A stretch of 64,000 nucleotides of DNA from Schistocerca nitens (taxonomy: Eukaryota > Arthropoda > Insecta > Orthoptera > Acrididae), in the NCBI RefSeq assembly GCF_023898315.1, contig NC_064621.1, positions 18,722,501 to 18,786,500 of the forward strand. Reading direction: 5' to 3'. Of the stretch, positions 24,389 through 36,523 are shown piece after piece. Both the position numbers and the translations under genes were made by a program. Under the pieces are notes generated by a model that saw only the letters and a list, made by a program, of their open reading frames with translations, made no database searches and was not told the DNA's origin. The first letter of the stretch is position 1. Each line of letters opens with the position of its first letter.

Positions 24389-25990
24389 TTAGTTTGACTT
24401 CTTTGAGCTTTTCCGGTTAGCAGAGGACGACTCTAGTGTTGGTTGGCTGGAGGGACATAGGAAGTCTTCACGGCAGTATTCCTTCTGTCCTTTCTGGCAT
24501 GACAGTTGTGTAGCTAGTGACTTCACCCCATGAGGTGAAGGTTTGGTGACGTGTTGCATAGCTGGAGGAGGAGACAGGGACACAACTATAATGCTGGGCG
24601 ATTTCACAAGCGCAGTGCTAAATTTGAGGTCGGATGTCGGCGTGACCATGTCCTTTGTGGAGCGAGATGTAACAAGAACAGTACTGTAGGTGCCAGATGG
24701 TAGACCACAGGGTTTCCGACTAGCCAAAAACTTGCGAGCGACCGGGTAAGGCACTTTTTTCTTCAGCCAGATCTCCTGGACAGCTCGCTCATCAAGATAC
24801 ATGGGACAACTGCAGGAGGTGGTGGCATGGTCACCATTCCAGTTGATGCAGCGCGGAGGAGGAGGCACACAATCGTCCTCATGAGCATCCAGAGCACAGG
24901 TTACATATGTGGCTCGGTGTTGACGGGAATCTCAGGTGTGGTTGTAACAATGACACTAGTAGCAGTGCACCGGGTTCAGAATATATGGTCTGACTGTGAT
25001 AACTTTATAATCTGCTTTGATCTTTGATGGAAGAACCACTCTATCAAAAGCAAGAAAGAGAGTGCGTGTGGACCCCAAGGAGGCATCTATGTTTTTCATC
25101 GCCCGATTGCAGCAATGACACCCTGATCAGAGATGTACGTTTGGATCTGGTTAGACCATCAAGCAGCCTAGTGTAAATAACAACAGAAAGAATTCAGCAT
25201 TCGTTGGGCTGTGACACAAACAGAATAGTCATGGAAGAGCGAAGCTGCAAGCAGTTGTTGTGATTAAGAGTCAGAAGTAGTCTCCAGAAGCAAAGTGCCA
25301 CTGCGTAAATGAGAGCAGGATTTCACAGGCCAGAAAATGCATCATCGCCTTTCTGAATAATAAACGGGTTTACTGTCGCAATGGACTGACCGTCTTCAGT
25401 ACATGAAACTACGAGGAACCTTGGTGCAACTGGGAGGGTCTTTGAATTGTTAGCTTCATTCTGTTTGAGTTTCGTAGTCGCTGGCTATAAAGATGATTGG
25501 CTCATTGCAAGAAAATTCCCCTTTGATTGCCAGCTTCTCCTACCAACTGGGGGCCCCCTTCAAAACGGGGTGTACCCACCTTAGGTGATCGTTCACACCT
25601 CAGGTCACACTTCCCGAACACCGACACAAGGACCAATTGGCAATTTGGGAAGATAGCAGCTCAGGAAATCATCCCTCCCTGGGGCTGGCCTGTACCAGGG
25701 GGTATGTGCAAACCCAACCTGTCGACCTGGGTCTGGGAATTATACGTTACCCAGTCACCTGTTACACATCAGATGCATGTGCTGGCCTTCAGGAGTGCAC
25801 AGAGAGGAAGGAAAAGAGGAACCTCAAATGCCGAAGCATAGGAAGGATAGGGGAAGGTGAACAAAGAAAGAAAAAAGGAACAGTGGAGAGTATTCTGATA
25901 CTGACTACCAAAACTGCAGAATACATTTCGAAAAACAGTCCAGACATGTCCCCCAAGGGAGGGAAAAAAGAACAGTAAGAGGATAGACAT
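24389..25990 (-). pseudogene. I-like LINE ORF1 with zinc-knuckle region
   Basis: The open part at 24389-24868 starts PPPPRCINWNGDHATTSCSC, a CCHC-type knuckle, followed by YLDERAVQEIWLKKKVPYPV and a serine/proline-rich tail. Upstream on the same strand (about 25110-24980) lies VVLPSKIKADYKVITVRPY, typical of ORF1 of I-like elements just before the first knuckle. The protein binds element RNA in this family. Upstream frames are broken, so the start was not set. Confidence 0.68.
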
Positions 25991-26667
25991 GCACATGGAA
26001 TGGAAAAGATGCTGCAAAGGCTGGGGCCCCATGGCAGCCAAGCACGAACCTGCCAAAGAGCGGCAAGTCCACTGGGGGGGGGGGGGGGGGCACTGTACTG
26101 ATGTCACTGGTTCTTGTGATTATGGATTATTCTTGGTCTAGGCTGGCCAAGCTCATTTTGTAGGAGAGGAGTGGTGGTTGATGGTGTGGCTGTGGAGATG
26201 CAGAGGGACAGGAGGGGGGGGGGGGGGACACTGTTCAGGTAGTATAGGAGAAGGTGGGATTGCTTTTTGAGGTGAAGTTTGGCATGTTGTTGCAGTTTGA
26301 AGGTGGATGATACCATCCAAGGAAACACGAGGGGCAGATAAATGCAGGATTTTGTAGGAGGAGAGAAGTCTGGTGGAGTGGAAGCTGGTTGATGCATATA
26401 GGTCACAGATTAGCTGGGTAAGAGCAAAAGATCTCTGTATTTGAAACTGTAAATGAGAAGGATTAGATCCAGAAACAGGTACTTTCAATGTTAAGCCTTT
26501 TGGAGTAACTCCAAGGGACAAGCAGGTTTGAAGAAACAAAATGTAGGAACTTAATTTTGATAGCGCAAATGCATTTTTTCGAAAAGAACAGATGTAGTAT
26601 GAGATGGGATTCATCATGGCATGAGCGGACAGGTTGGAGAGTCAGAAATCGTGGGAGTTACAAATAA

Positions 26668-26970
26668 TAATCTCGTCCGATGCAGTTCCCAACAATCAAT
26701 CTTTCCTTCTCATCCCATGCAGTAAGTCTCCCCGACCTGTGGTTCTGGGTGACGTTCCCAAAATCTACCTCTTTTCTTAGACCTCTCCAATCCATTTCCT
26801 TCCCCTTAAACCCTTCTGCCTGAAGAAGGAGCCACTGCTTCCGAAAGCTTGCCTGATTACAACCTTCTTTTATGTGTGTGTTCTGCCGCCACTTGGTGAG
26901 TATAATTTTTATCTACACAATTAAATTATTTTGTCAAAATCGATAGTTTTCGTTGTTATATTAGCCCATG
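26668..26970 (+). repeat. Leading terminal repeat of Penelope-like element 2
   Basis: Direct repeat of 34880-35033 plus 41532-41668. Shared blocks include CCAACAATCA, CTTCTCATCCCAT, CCCTTCTGCCTGAAG (CCCTTTTGCCTGAAG in the other) and TTTTATGTGTGTGTTCTGCC. Confidence 0.75.
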
Positions 26971-27659
26971 TGGCCATCATTCCTTCGTGTGTAACCTTCT
27001 AGTCAGCTTTTGTTGTTCAAACTGTCGTTCAAACTGTCATCTGTTTGACATTATGTGCTAATCAGTTTGTTTTTTATCTGTTTCACCAAAATTAATCAAC
27101 ACTTTGTTTCTACATCTTTGCTAGTAGGCCCCACTGATTTCCGTTTATGTAAATGGGTCCAGTTTTATTTGCATATAACAATTCCGTTGTTATTTACCAA
27201 TTTGCGTATAACAATTTACGGTTCATTACATTGCATGGCCATCTCCCGATCGTCTTTCGCCGATTTATTCGGAAATTCGACAGCTATTTTCTTTCCCAGT
27301 CCTTCACTTACAGTATCTTGTTTATACATAGTTCTTTCACGTTTTTATACGTTTGTTTTTCAGCAAACCGCACTGATCGACATTTGTTGCCATCTTTTAC
27401 GTCATTTTCATTGCCAAGCTCAATATTTTACATTTTCTCCTATGACTTTCGTCCTCTGTTTACCTACTTTCTAAAATTTTGTCTGCTTTCATGACTTTCT
27501 CAATTGATTTTTTCCCTTCTTTCTTTTCCAGTCATTTCTTTTCGTACCATATAGATCGCTCACTCATTAGCTGTTATTAACTATTATCTGTTCTCTCGAT
27601 TTTCGTACGAATTTTTCTGAATTTTTCCTTGCTTTTCTTCCGTTTTTCTATCTTTTCCA

Positions 27660-27716
27660 CCCGTATTATATACTTATATATTATATTATAATAATAATTA
27701 TTATTATTACTGTTAT
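27660..27716. repeat. AT-rich simple repeat
   Basis: Imperfect TAT/AAT/ATT trinucleotide-like tract in the leader of Penelope-like element 2. The surrounding T-rich DNA produces phenylalanine-rich frames (27055-27494) that are not genes. Confidence 0.7.
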
Positions 27717-28792
27717 TGTTATTTTGCCACTCGCTCGATTTCTAACTCTCCAAACTGTCGTCTCTTGCCATGATGAATCCCACCTCATATTACTTCCGTT
27801 CTTTAAAAAAAAAAAAAATCCTTTTGCACTAAAAATATTACGTTCCGAATTCTACTTCTTGAAACCTGCTTGTGCCTTGGAGTTACTCCAAAAGGCCTAA
27901 CACTGAAACTCCCTGTTCCTGGATGTAATCCTTCTCTTTTACAGTTTCAAATACGGCGATCTCTTGCTCTTACCCGACTAATCTGTGACCTAAATGCCTC
28001 ATCAACCAATTTCCACTCCAACAGACTTCTTCCCTTCTACAAAGTCCTGCAGTTGTCTGCCCCTCTAGTTTCCTTGGATGGTATCATCCGCCAAGCCAAC
28101 TTCAAACTGCAACAACATGTCAGACTTCATCTCAAAACGCTATCCCACTTTCTTCTCAACTATCTAAACAGCGGTGTTTCCCATTCCCCTCCCTCTGCAG
28201 CTACCTAAACAGCCACCTCATTAAAAAGTCCTCTCCTACAAACCGAGCTTGGCCTACCTCCTTTACATCCCACAGCCTTCACCACTGCCTCCCATAATCA
28301 CAAGAACCAGTCACAGCAGTATAGTGTCCTTAACCTCTCATCTAAAGCACTCTCTGCTCCTGAATTATCTAAGTGCCTTACTTTCGGCCCTAAACCTCCA
28401 TTGAATCTTGCCTTGAACAGTTCAGACACAACCCGAACTTGGTCCACCACCACTACCTCAAAATCATCCCTAACAAGCCTTCCAAGAATTCCTCACATCC
28501 AGCATTGCTTCACAACTCTTCCTCAGGTCCCTACAACATAACTCTAACCTGTTCTCTGCAGAACTCCAGGCTCAAAGTTCCCTAAAAACTGACGACTCCA
28601 TCATTAGCATTCCAGCAGACAAAGGACCTTCCACTGTAGTATTTGACCAAAATTAGTACATGAGTGAAGGTCTATGCCAGCTGTCCGATGCCTCTGCACA
28701 CTGCATCTGCCATCGAGTTCCCATTCCTGTGATTCGAACTGACCTGCAGTCTCTCCTTAAAACCTCAATCCCCTCACAAGGATTAACACCTT

Positions 28793-29831
28793 TTTTTTGT
28801 CATCAGTCTTCTGACTGGTTAGATGCAGCCCGCCAAAAATGCCTCTCCTGTCCTAACCTCATCATCTTGTTGCAACCTACATCCTCAATTATTTGCTGGA
28901 TGTATTCCTGTCTCTATCTTCTTCTATAGTTTTTGCTGTAGAAGCTCCCTCTAGTACCATGAAAGTCATTCCCTTATGGCTTAACAGATGTCCTATCATC
29001 CTGCCCCTTCATCTTATCAGTGTTTTCCACATGTTCCTTTCCTCTCCGATTCTGTGCATAAATTCCTCATCCCTTACCTTATCAGTCCACCTAATTTTCA
29101 ACATTCATCTGTAGCACCACATCTCAAATGCTTCGATTCTTTTCCGTTCCAGTTTGCCCACAGTCCATGTTTCACTACCATACAATGCTGTACCCCAGAC
29201 GTACATTCTCAGAAATTTCTTCCTCGAATTGAGGCCAATATTTGATATTAGTAGACTTCTCTTGGCCAGGAATGCCCTTTCTGCCATTACTAGTCGGCTT
29301 TGGATGTCCTCCTTGCTCCATCCGTCTTTGGTTATTTTACTGCCTAGGTAGCAGACTTAACTTCATCTACTTCGTGACCATCCATCCTGATGTTAAGTTT
29401 CTCACTGTTCTCATTTCTACTATTTCTCATTACCTTCATATTTCTTTTATTTACTCTCAATGCATACTCTGTACTCAGATTCTTCATTCCGTTCAGCAGA
29501 TCATGTGATTTTTCTTCACTTTCACTCAAGGTGACGATGTTATCACCTTGAATTTTAATTCCACTCCTGAACCTTTCTATTATTTCCATCATTGCTTCCT
29601 CGATGTACAGATTGAACAGTAGGGGCAAAGGCTACATCCTTTTCTTACACCCTTTTTAATACGAGCACTTCGTTCGTTCTTGGTCATCCATTCTCATTAT
29701 TCCCTCTTGGCTGTTGTACATATTGTATATCACCCATCTCTCCCTATAGCTTACCACCCTCCCCTTTTTCAGAATTTCAAACATCTTGCACCATTTTACA
29801 TTATTGAACACTGTTTTCAGGTCGACAAATT
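28793..29831 (-). mobile_element. RTE-like LINE fragment
   Basis: Minus-strand LINE 3' fragment inside Penelope-like element 2, 5'-truncated within the RT. The frame at 29344-29628 reads LLFNLYIEEAMMEI and later SESEEKSHDLLNGMKNLS. The frame at 29105-29287 reads AFLAKRSLLISNIGLNSRKK and YGSETWTVGKLERKRIEAFE, the thumb and connection region common in RTE-like LINEs. It ends with GACAAAAAAAA. About 60 bases of the Penelope-like sequence seem lost at the junction. Many frameshifts. Confidence 0.72.
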
Positions 29832-30118
29832 CTACCTTTTACCTTCTCCTTAAGATCCACAAACCCAATCATCCTGGACGTCCTATAGTTGCTGGCTTCC
29901 AAGCACACACCAAATGCATATCTGCCTTAGTTGATTAGCACCTGCAAGCCATAGTACAAACACTCACTTTCTATAACAGGGATACCAACCATTTCCTAGA
30001 TTGTCTGAAATCCGTCCCCGTCCCACTCCCACCACACACCTTGCTTGTCACCATTGATGCCACCTCCCTCTATACCAAGGTTCCCCGCATACATGGCAGA
30101 TCTGCTACTGAACATTTC

Positions 30119-33100
30119 CTGTGTGTTATAATAATAACAAAATACATATACATATTTGAATGGAAAAGCATTTAATAGGATAGTACAATTGCGTTATTAG
30201 AAATGTTCTACTTGTACAAATTTTGTCTATTCGGACTTCGTCTCTTACATTTAAACTGTTGGTGCAAGCAGCCGACTTCAAGGACACCAGTGAATGTAAA
30301 AATAAGAAAACACTCCTTACATGGTTCCACTTCACTTCAATAACAAATACTTAATACTGTTGTTAAATATACTATCATTCAGGCACACATGTGATACATA
30401 ACACTCATAATACTTCATACTTAAAACTGTACATCTTCATCATAGTTCTACATATGAGAGTGAGAAACAAAGTCATGTACAAAGGAAAATGAATGAAAGT
30501 ATTTTTTATTTGTCTGTGCCTTACTGCACAGTCATAATTAATGTCTTTGCCAATGCTTATGGTCAATCATTGTTTCATTTTTTGTTTTTAATAAATTTTA
30601 ACTTTACGATATCCTGGGGGTCTTTCACCACGTACCTACACAACTGCCCTCATACTGTACTTTGACAGGATATGGTGACATACAGTGTTTTTGGCATGTA
30701 CATATTTACATTTGCCAATAGGTGTCGACGACCTTTATTTGTCGGCTTCCCTTTTATTTAATGGAATGGATATGTCAGCTTATCCTATGTATGTCAGAGT
30801 TCTACAAAAAATTAAAAGATTATATACATTATATCACAGTCCATTACATATTTGAATTTGGAGCAATCACAATAACGTTCAGTTTGCTCCAGCCTCGTTA
30901 CCGGGTTTCGCACTTGCAGGTTTGGTGGCTGAGCCCTAATCACTAACGGTCAACATGTTAGCTGCTACTGTCACATGTGTGTGCACTCATTTTCTTAGTG
31001 TTGATTTCACATTGAGTGTCACACTTTCACCAGAGTACCACATAATGAAGAATTTCTGTGGAATTTGTTTTCATTCTGGGTGTAGTGGGTGTGTGCTTAT
31101 TGTTCAAAATAAGATGCTGTGGCAGATCTCCATTTTTACAACCCGGGCATCGTTATTAGATACCTGTCGTACTCACATTTTCAGCGGAGAGAACCCTGGC
31201 CAACAGCATCGGTTGACAAGGTAAGTACTGGCTCAAACAACTGTAGTTTACTTAATGTATCAAGTGTTGTGAGCCACAATACTCAGAAATTATTTCATTG
31301 CCCACGCATGTTAATGTCACCGCACTTGACCATCCACTTGCTGAAAGACACATATAGCCGTCCAAAAACATTGTATAAACAGCTTGTCTTTGAAGGTCAT
31401 TTCTTCACATGGAGTTAGGTTTCCAATGAAGATTCATACAAGTATTGAGTTACAACAATATACATAATGTGATAGCTTATACCTATGGCTGACATTCCAC
31501 CCATCACTTATACCACGAACATAAATTTCTTAATTTTTAAAACATCATTAACTGGGTTCTGTTACTGGAGTTGTTTCTTAGTTTTTAACTTATCTTTGTT
31601 CACACCACATGTACAAATTGATTACATATCACATTAGCATATGATACATTTATACTTCATTTTATAGGTAGGCTTTTGTCACTTATGGGAGCTCATTTCT
31701 TCCTTAGGTAGAGGGGGACTAAAACATTACACATTGCTGGCCTAACTGTGCTTTGTTTGGGAGGGAAGAAAGGAAATACTCATCTACTGGTTCAAGGATT
31801 TATGAGAAAATGATATTCGTACAATCGTGACTAGTTGACAAGGAACTTTTATTTCATGGAAATAATGTGTACTCACTAATCATTCACATAGTATCATGTT
31901 GTTTCTTCATATGTTAGTGCTGTTTACTTCAGTTCACGTGTAGCTTAGTGTGAAATATGAAGAACTTTTAACCATCATAGACTCATCTTTCTTGAATACC
32001 TGGAAATGTCATTATTCAAGCTTTCATGTGACACAGTAAAAATTTAATTGGTTTTTGTAAAATCACATGCTTAAATGTTTATGTGTACTCTGCACCAAAT
32101 AGGTACCGATAAATGTCACGGAAGTATACTGCGATGATGCATATTTTTACTTTTCATTGCCTTATGACCTTTGTATAAATATCCTCATAACTAAATTGTT
32201 AACGCAAGGTGCGGCCCATTCTTCATTTGGTACCTGCTACTCTCGACGTAACTCTCTCCTTCTGCGCCATGACGATGCACTGGTTGCTGAAAGAAAAAAA
32301 CTTGAAACTAATTGCATTACATAGTTCGGTGGCCACTGATACATTTGGTCATTACATCTGCCTGCAGATATTTTCATACTTTGTTTAAATTCGTAGACAT
32401 TTGTTTATCCTGTTATCCATTATGATCATTTACCCTGCAAAGAAAATTAGCATTTCTCACAGTATTTTGTCATTTTCTCCTTAGCTCACACGTCTCATAT
32501 GCTTCGTTTTGCTTGTAAATATGTTGTATATAGCTTAGCATTTAATTAAATCTTTGTGTACATATATCAATAGGTTCCTCAGTTCTTAGACAGTAGATGC
32601 AATTGCTTAATATTTCCATTTACTTTGTATTTAACTTAGGTATACGTACATATTGCATTCCTATTTGGTTGTGCCTTCTGCCAGGCTGTTGCGCATGCAC
32701 ACAGGTCAGTGTCTCCTCTCCTACTAGTGATGTCAGCGGGTATTGTTGAGTGCGGACATCTGAGCCATAAGCTAATTTTGTTTATACTTTCGCTTCGCAT
32801 GCTGTTGATTTTACGCTTCCGTGTACAAATCAAAAAATTTACTTATGTCTATACACATTACTTTATCTTAAAATACACTCCAGAAGAAAAATTACACTTT
32901 ACAGTTGTGTACACTATGTACAATCATCCTGTGATAGAAAGAAAAATGCTACCTACTTCATCATTCTATAAAAGCTTTTATATCTTTGTGAGGATGGAGA
33001 CCCTTGTCTCTCCCTGTTTTCTCATAGGCTAATCTGTATATTCCAGGGTATGGTATTTTGGCAATTACATGTGGTCCTGAATAGAGTAATTGCCACTTCT

Positions 33101-34325
33101 TATTCAGTTTGCCAAATCTCGTCACTTTAGGGTGCGTCCATAAGAGGACTCATTGCCCTTCAAAAAATTGTGTAACACATTTCAGTTTCTTATTATAAAT
33201 CTTCTTTCTATGCTTGGCCCTGTTTTCTAGTGTAACCATGGCTTGTTCGATTTTGTCCTGGAGTGTCAGTTCTGTATTGGGTACCTTTGGTATGGGCGAC
33301 ACCCACTCATTCGTCTGTCTTGTCCAGAACATCAATTCGTTACGTGTGAAACCTGTTGAATAATGTGGAAGGTTATTGACAACTTGCATGAAAGGAGTTA
33401 CATATTGTACCCATCGGGTGTGTTTGTGAGGGGTGTATGTCCTAATAAACTGGTTATATTTCCTTAAAGACTCATTCTACTGGGCTCTCTTCTGGATGAA
33501 AAAGGCTTATTAATACATATTTTATGCCCTGTGAGGTCATAAATTTTTTCCACTTTTGCCCAATGAAATATTAAGCATTATCAGTTAGTAGTACCTTTGG
33601 TTTACTTACTCTTCTCAAATAGTCTCCCTCAGTTCTTTTTCTGATATTTGTGGCTTTTGTATTTTTAATGGCATACATTTCGATATGTTTCAAGAAAATA
33701 TCATATAGTGCTACTACATATCTTACTCCTCCTTTACTTCTCGGATATGGACCAGCTATGTCCAGGGATACTACATCCAGAGGGTTTTTTTTTGTATTGG
33801 ACACACTGGTCTGTTTTGAGTTTAGACATAATTGCACACTTTCTTAATATCTGTAGGACTCACTTTCTCAAATTTGGAAAATAACAAAGTGTTGCAATTT
33901 TTTCAATATGTTTGCCTCCTCCATAATGTCCCCATACTTCATGTGTCTGTCTTATACATTTGTCGAAATAATCTTCAGGAATACACACACACCATTGATC
34001 AGATTTTTCATATTTCCTTTGAAACAAAATGTCCTTGTACTCCTAATACCATTTACTTACCTTTCCACCTTCATCCTGCTTAAGATTTTGCATGACTTTA
34101 CTCCATCTGCGATCTTGCTTACAAAACTTATGGTAATCAGACTGTTCTGTTGTACCTTGAATTAATAATGTTTTGATTTCTGCATGTTGCTCTGTTAATT
34201 CACTAAATTTCTCTAAACCTTGTGGTAATGCAGACAAGGCATCTGCAATAACATTCTGACTTCCTTTAATATAAATCTCTCGAAACTGAATTTCTGTAAA
34301 TATAGACACTACCTATACATATACA
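30119..34325 (-). mobile_element. Ty3/Gypsy-type fossil fragment in Penelope-like element 2
   Basis: A 4.2-kb insertion bounded on both sides by Penelope-like sequence. Its right third (33150-34310, minus strand) holds remnants of RNase H end, integrase zinc region and core, and integrase C-terminal part of a Gypsy-type pol, a different family from the other two Gypsy copies. The left 3 kb is AT-rich and unassigned; it may be the element's 3' part and LTR. No pair of LTRs was found. Broken several times and old. Confidence 0.55.
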
Positions 34326-34879
34326 AAACATATACTATCAAAGGGATAGCCACCTGTGAAACGACACGTCATATGCCAGCTGTCATGTAAACACTGTTTT
34401 GCCTTTTATGTCGGCATGACAACCACCAAATTATCAATTACGGTGAATGGGCATAAGCAGAGGATGTATACTGACAACACAACATCTTGTTGCAGAGCAT
34501 GTTCATGACAACTGTGACCTCGGTGCCTGTTTCACCACACGCGCCATCTGGATTCTTCCCCCAGACATAAGTTTCTCAGAACTCTGCAGGTGGGAACTAG
34601 CACTACAATGTGTCCTTAGTTCTCGCCACCCACCTGGCCTTAATTTATGTTAGTTTCTTCCGTCTTAGCATTTCTTCAAAATAACTGCTCTTTTCTTCAC
34701 TCTGTTTTAGTTTTCTACATCTTTCATTACCTTTCTCTTCTATTTTTTACCACCCGCTGCCACCACTTATGTTCAATCCACTTAGCATTTCACTATTATT
34801 AAATCATGCATGATGTTTAAACATTAACCTTTGTCTTGCATATTATCCTGTCTTCCACCTCTAAGCTCTCAGGTTTTCA

Positions 34880-35033
34880 AATCTTGTTCGATGCAGTCCC
34901 CAACAATCAGTGTTTCCTTCTCATCCCATACAGTAAGTCTCCCCCTCACCTGCGGTTCTGGGTGACTTTGGGTAAGTCTACCACTTTTCCTATACCTCTC
35001 CAGTCATTTTCCTTCATCTCTCTTCCTTCCTCT
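34880..35033 (+). repeat. Trailing terminal repeat of Penelope-like element 2, first part
   Basis: Matches the start of 26668-26970. It is cut by the Jockey-group LINE and resumes at 41532, with the 6-bp duplication TCCTCT on both sides (35028-35033 and 41532-41537). Confidence 0.75.
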
Positions 35034-35106
35034 AAAAGTTACTCAAATTAAACAGAAGTCTATAATAAAACCATGGATTACACAAGGAATAAAGATTTCC
35101 TGTAAG

Positions 35107-35560
35107 ACTGTTTGTATAAAGCGTTTATTTTGCATTTTGTTTACGACCTTCCACTAAGGAAGTGATTCTATTTGTGTTTATCTGTTCTGCATAGTAACTA
35201 ACAGTTCTTGATAAAACTTTACGTAGTTTTCGTGTTAGATTTCTTAGTGTTTTCTTGATCGTTTAGAACAGAAAGCGCCCTAAAACCGTCTTTTGTTTGT
35301 TTCGCGGCCGTTAGCCACTAGTCACTTGAATCAGCAGTTGTCTTGTGACAGCCAGAGCGAGAGCACCAGCAGCAGCAAGTACTGTTTGTATAAAGCGTTT
35401 TTGTACTTATTTGCTGCGCTTAGCCTTTAAATAGTTTTTCTGGGAAAACCTAGCGTAGTTTTCGCGTCTCGTATTTCAGTGAGTGTTTCTTGATTATCAG
35501 AGTAGCTCATCAGAAGATTATCTTGGGAATTTGTCACCGTATAGAGTAGGGTAAACATAG
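35107..35560 (+). repeat. Tandem 5' UTR monomers of the CR1-type LINE
   Basis: ACTGTTTGTATAAAGCGTTT occurs at 35107 and again at 35381. CGTAGTTTTCG then occurs at 35222 and 35454, followed each time by a TTTCTTGAT block. The spacing between equivalents is 274 and 232 bases, so the two units differ by indels. Tandem 5' monomers act as promoters in some LINEs (mouse L1 is the known case). That role here is inferred. Confidence 0.6.
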
Positions 35561-35562
35561 TC

Positions 35563-36381
35563 ATGTGTAGGGACTGTGGTTGTTGTGAGCGGACGCAAGG
35601 AGAATTGGCCACTCTTCGGGGGCAGGTGGAGGCTTTGTCTGTTAGGCTCATCGAGCTCAAGGCGCAGGCGTCGGCTCGTAGTGGCGTTGGGGCAACTGTG
35701 GTGAGACCTATGCCTACTTCGGTGGCCTTGGAATCACATGGAACCCCTGATGTCGCTGCGTCTTCCGGCAGTGAGCATCTTACCGGTCAGCCATCACTCC
35801 AGGGTGAATGGCGGACAGTGGTGGGCTCGCGCGTGCCTGGCCGAAAGGCGAAGGTGGGATCTGGCCGCGTGGCGGCTGCCTTACCCCTTTCCAACAGGTA
35901 CGGGGTGCTTCCTAGTGGTGATGACATCGTTTCCGAGCCACCACAGGATGCCTCGCCTGTTGGGCCAGTGGCCGATTCTCCGGCAAGGTCCCGACAGTCA
36001 CAGAGGGCAGGCCTATTAGTTATAGGGAGCTCCAACGTTAGGCGGGTTATGGAGCCCCTCAGGAAAATAGCGGGTAGGTCGGGGAAGAATGCCAGTGTGC
36101 ACTCAGTGTGCTTGCCGGGGGGTCTCGTCCGTAATGTGGAGGAGGCCCTTCCGGCAGCTATTGAACGCACTGGGTGTGACCGGCTGCAGATAGTAGCACA
36201 TGTCGGAACGAATGACGCCTGCCGCTTGGGTTCTGAGGCCATCCTTGGTTCCTTCCGGCGGCTGGCTGATTTGGTGAAGACAACCAGCCTCGCACGCGGA
36301 GTGCAAGCTGAGCTTACTGTCTGCAGCATAGTGCCCAGAGTCGATCGCGGTCCTCTGGTTTGGAGCCGTGTGGAGGGTTAA
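35563..36381 (+). CDS. LINE ORF1: CXXC/coiled-coil head and SGNH-hydrolase-like domain
   Basis: 272 residues. The start MCRDCGCCERTQGELATLRG gives a cysteine cluster, and a heptad region runs to about residue 40. A low-complexity linker (residues 45-140) follows. The SGNH-like domain begins near residue 152: LLVIGSSNVRRVM with the nucleophile-block serine, and HVGTND near residue 207. The ATG at 35563 directly follows the monomer region and matches the start in copy 1. The frame ends at 36381 by a one-base loss relative to copy 1. The rest of the domain, with DRSGVHYT bearing the histidine, continues in the frame 36360-36554. Copy 1 keeps the two halves together. Confidence 0.8.
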   Translation: MCRDCGCCERTQGELATLRGQVEALSVRLIELKAQASARSGVGATVVRPMPTSVALESHGTPDVAASSGSEHLTGQPSLQGEWRTVVGSRVPGRKAKVGSGRVAAALPLSNRYGVLPSGDDIVSEPPQDASPVGPVADSPARSRQSQRAGLLVIGSSNVRRVMEPLRKIAGRSGKNASVHSVCLPGGLVRNVEEALPAAIERTGCDRLQIVAHVGTNDACRLGSEAILGSFRRLADLVKTTSLARGVQAELTVCSIVPRVDRGPLVWSRVEG

Positions 36382-36523
36382 ACCAGAGGCTCAGACGACT
36401 CTGCGACTATAATGGTTGCAAATTCATCGACCTCCGTTATTGGGTGGAGAACTGTAGGGCCCCCCTAGACAGGTCAGGCGTGCACTACACACCGGAAGCA
36501 GCTACTAGGGTAGCAGAGTACGT

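Larger units (their letters stand above)
20067..26090 (-). mobile_element. I-like LINE with RNase H, internally deleted
   Basis: Minus-strand non-LTR element flanked by a 10-bp target duplication, CACCGTACTG (20057-20066) and CACTGTACTG (26091-26100), inside Penelope-like element 1. The order from its 5' end is a 17-base C run on its own strand (26074-26090), ORF1 with a zinc knuckle (about 25990-24389), endonuclease (about 23930-23507), RT thumb (about 23190-23114 and 21850-21640) and RNase H (about 21308-20930). The RT fingers and palm are missing: only about 300 bases separate the endonuclease from the thumb, so this copy could not move by itself. A CR1 copy (21871-23113) and a SINE (20239-20462) are nested in it. 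Confidence 0.8.
11937..26655 (-). mobile_element. Penelope-like element 1 (host of nested insertions)
   Basis: A Penelope-like retroelement read on the minus strand from about 26655 down to 11937, in three pieces: 26655-26091, 20066-17375 and 11997-11937. The gaps are an I-like LINE (20067-26090, with a 10-bp target duplication) and a Gypsy element (11998-17374). The parts are a leading coding region, a Penelope-type RT (18909-19223 and flanks), a GIY-YIG-like endonuclease remnant (about 18000-18200) and a 3' region matching the terminal repeats of the neighbouring plus-strand element, with its signature GTTCTGCCGCC and GAAGGTTGTAATTAGG-type blocks. It is decayed, with no long open frame. Confidence 0.75.

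Noticed and set aside
27055-27494. Phenylalanine-rich frames as membrane proteins
   Set aside because: They come from T-rich leader sequence of a Penelope-like element and have no conserved pattern.
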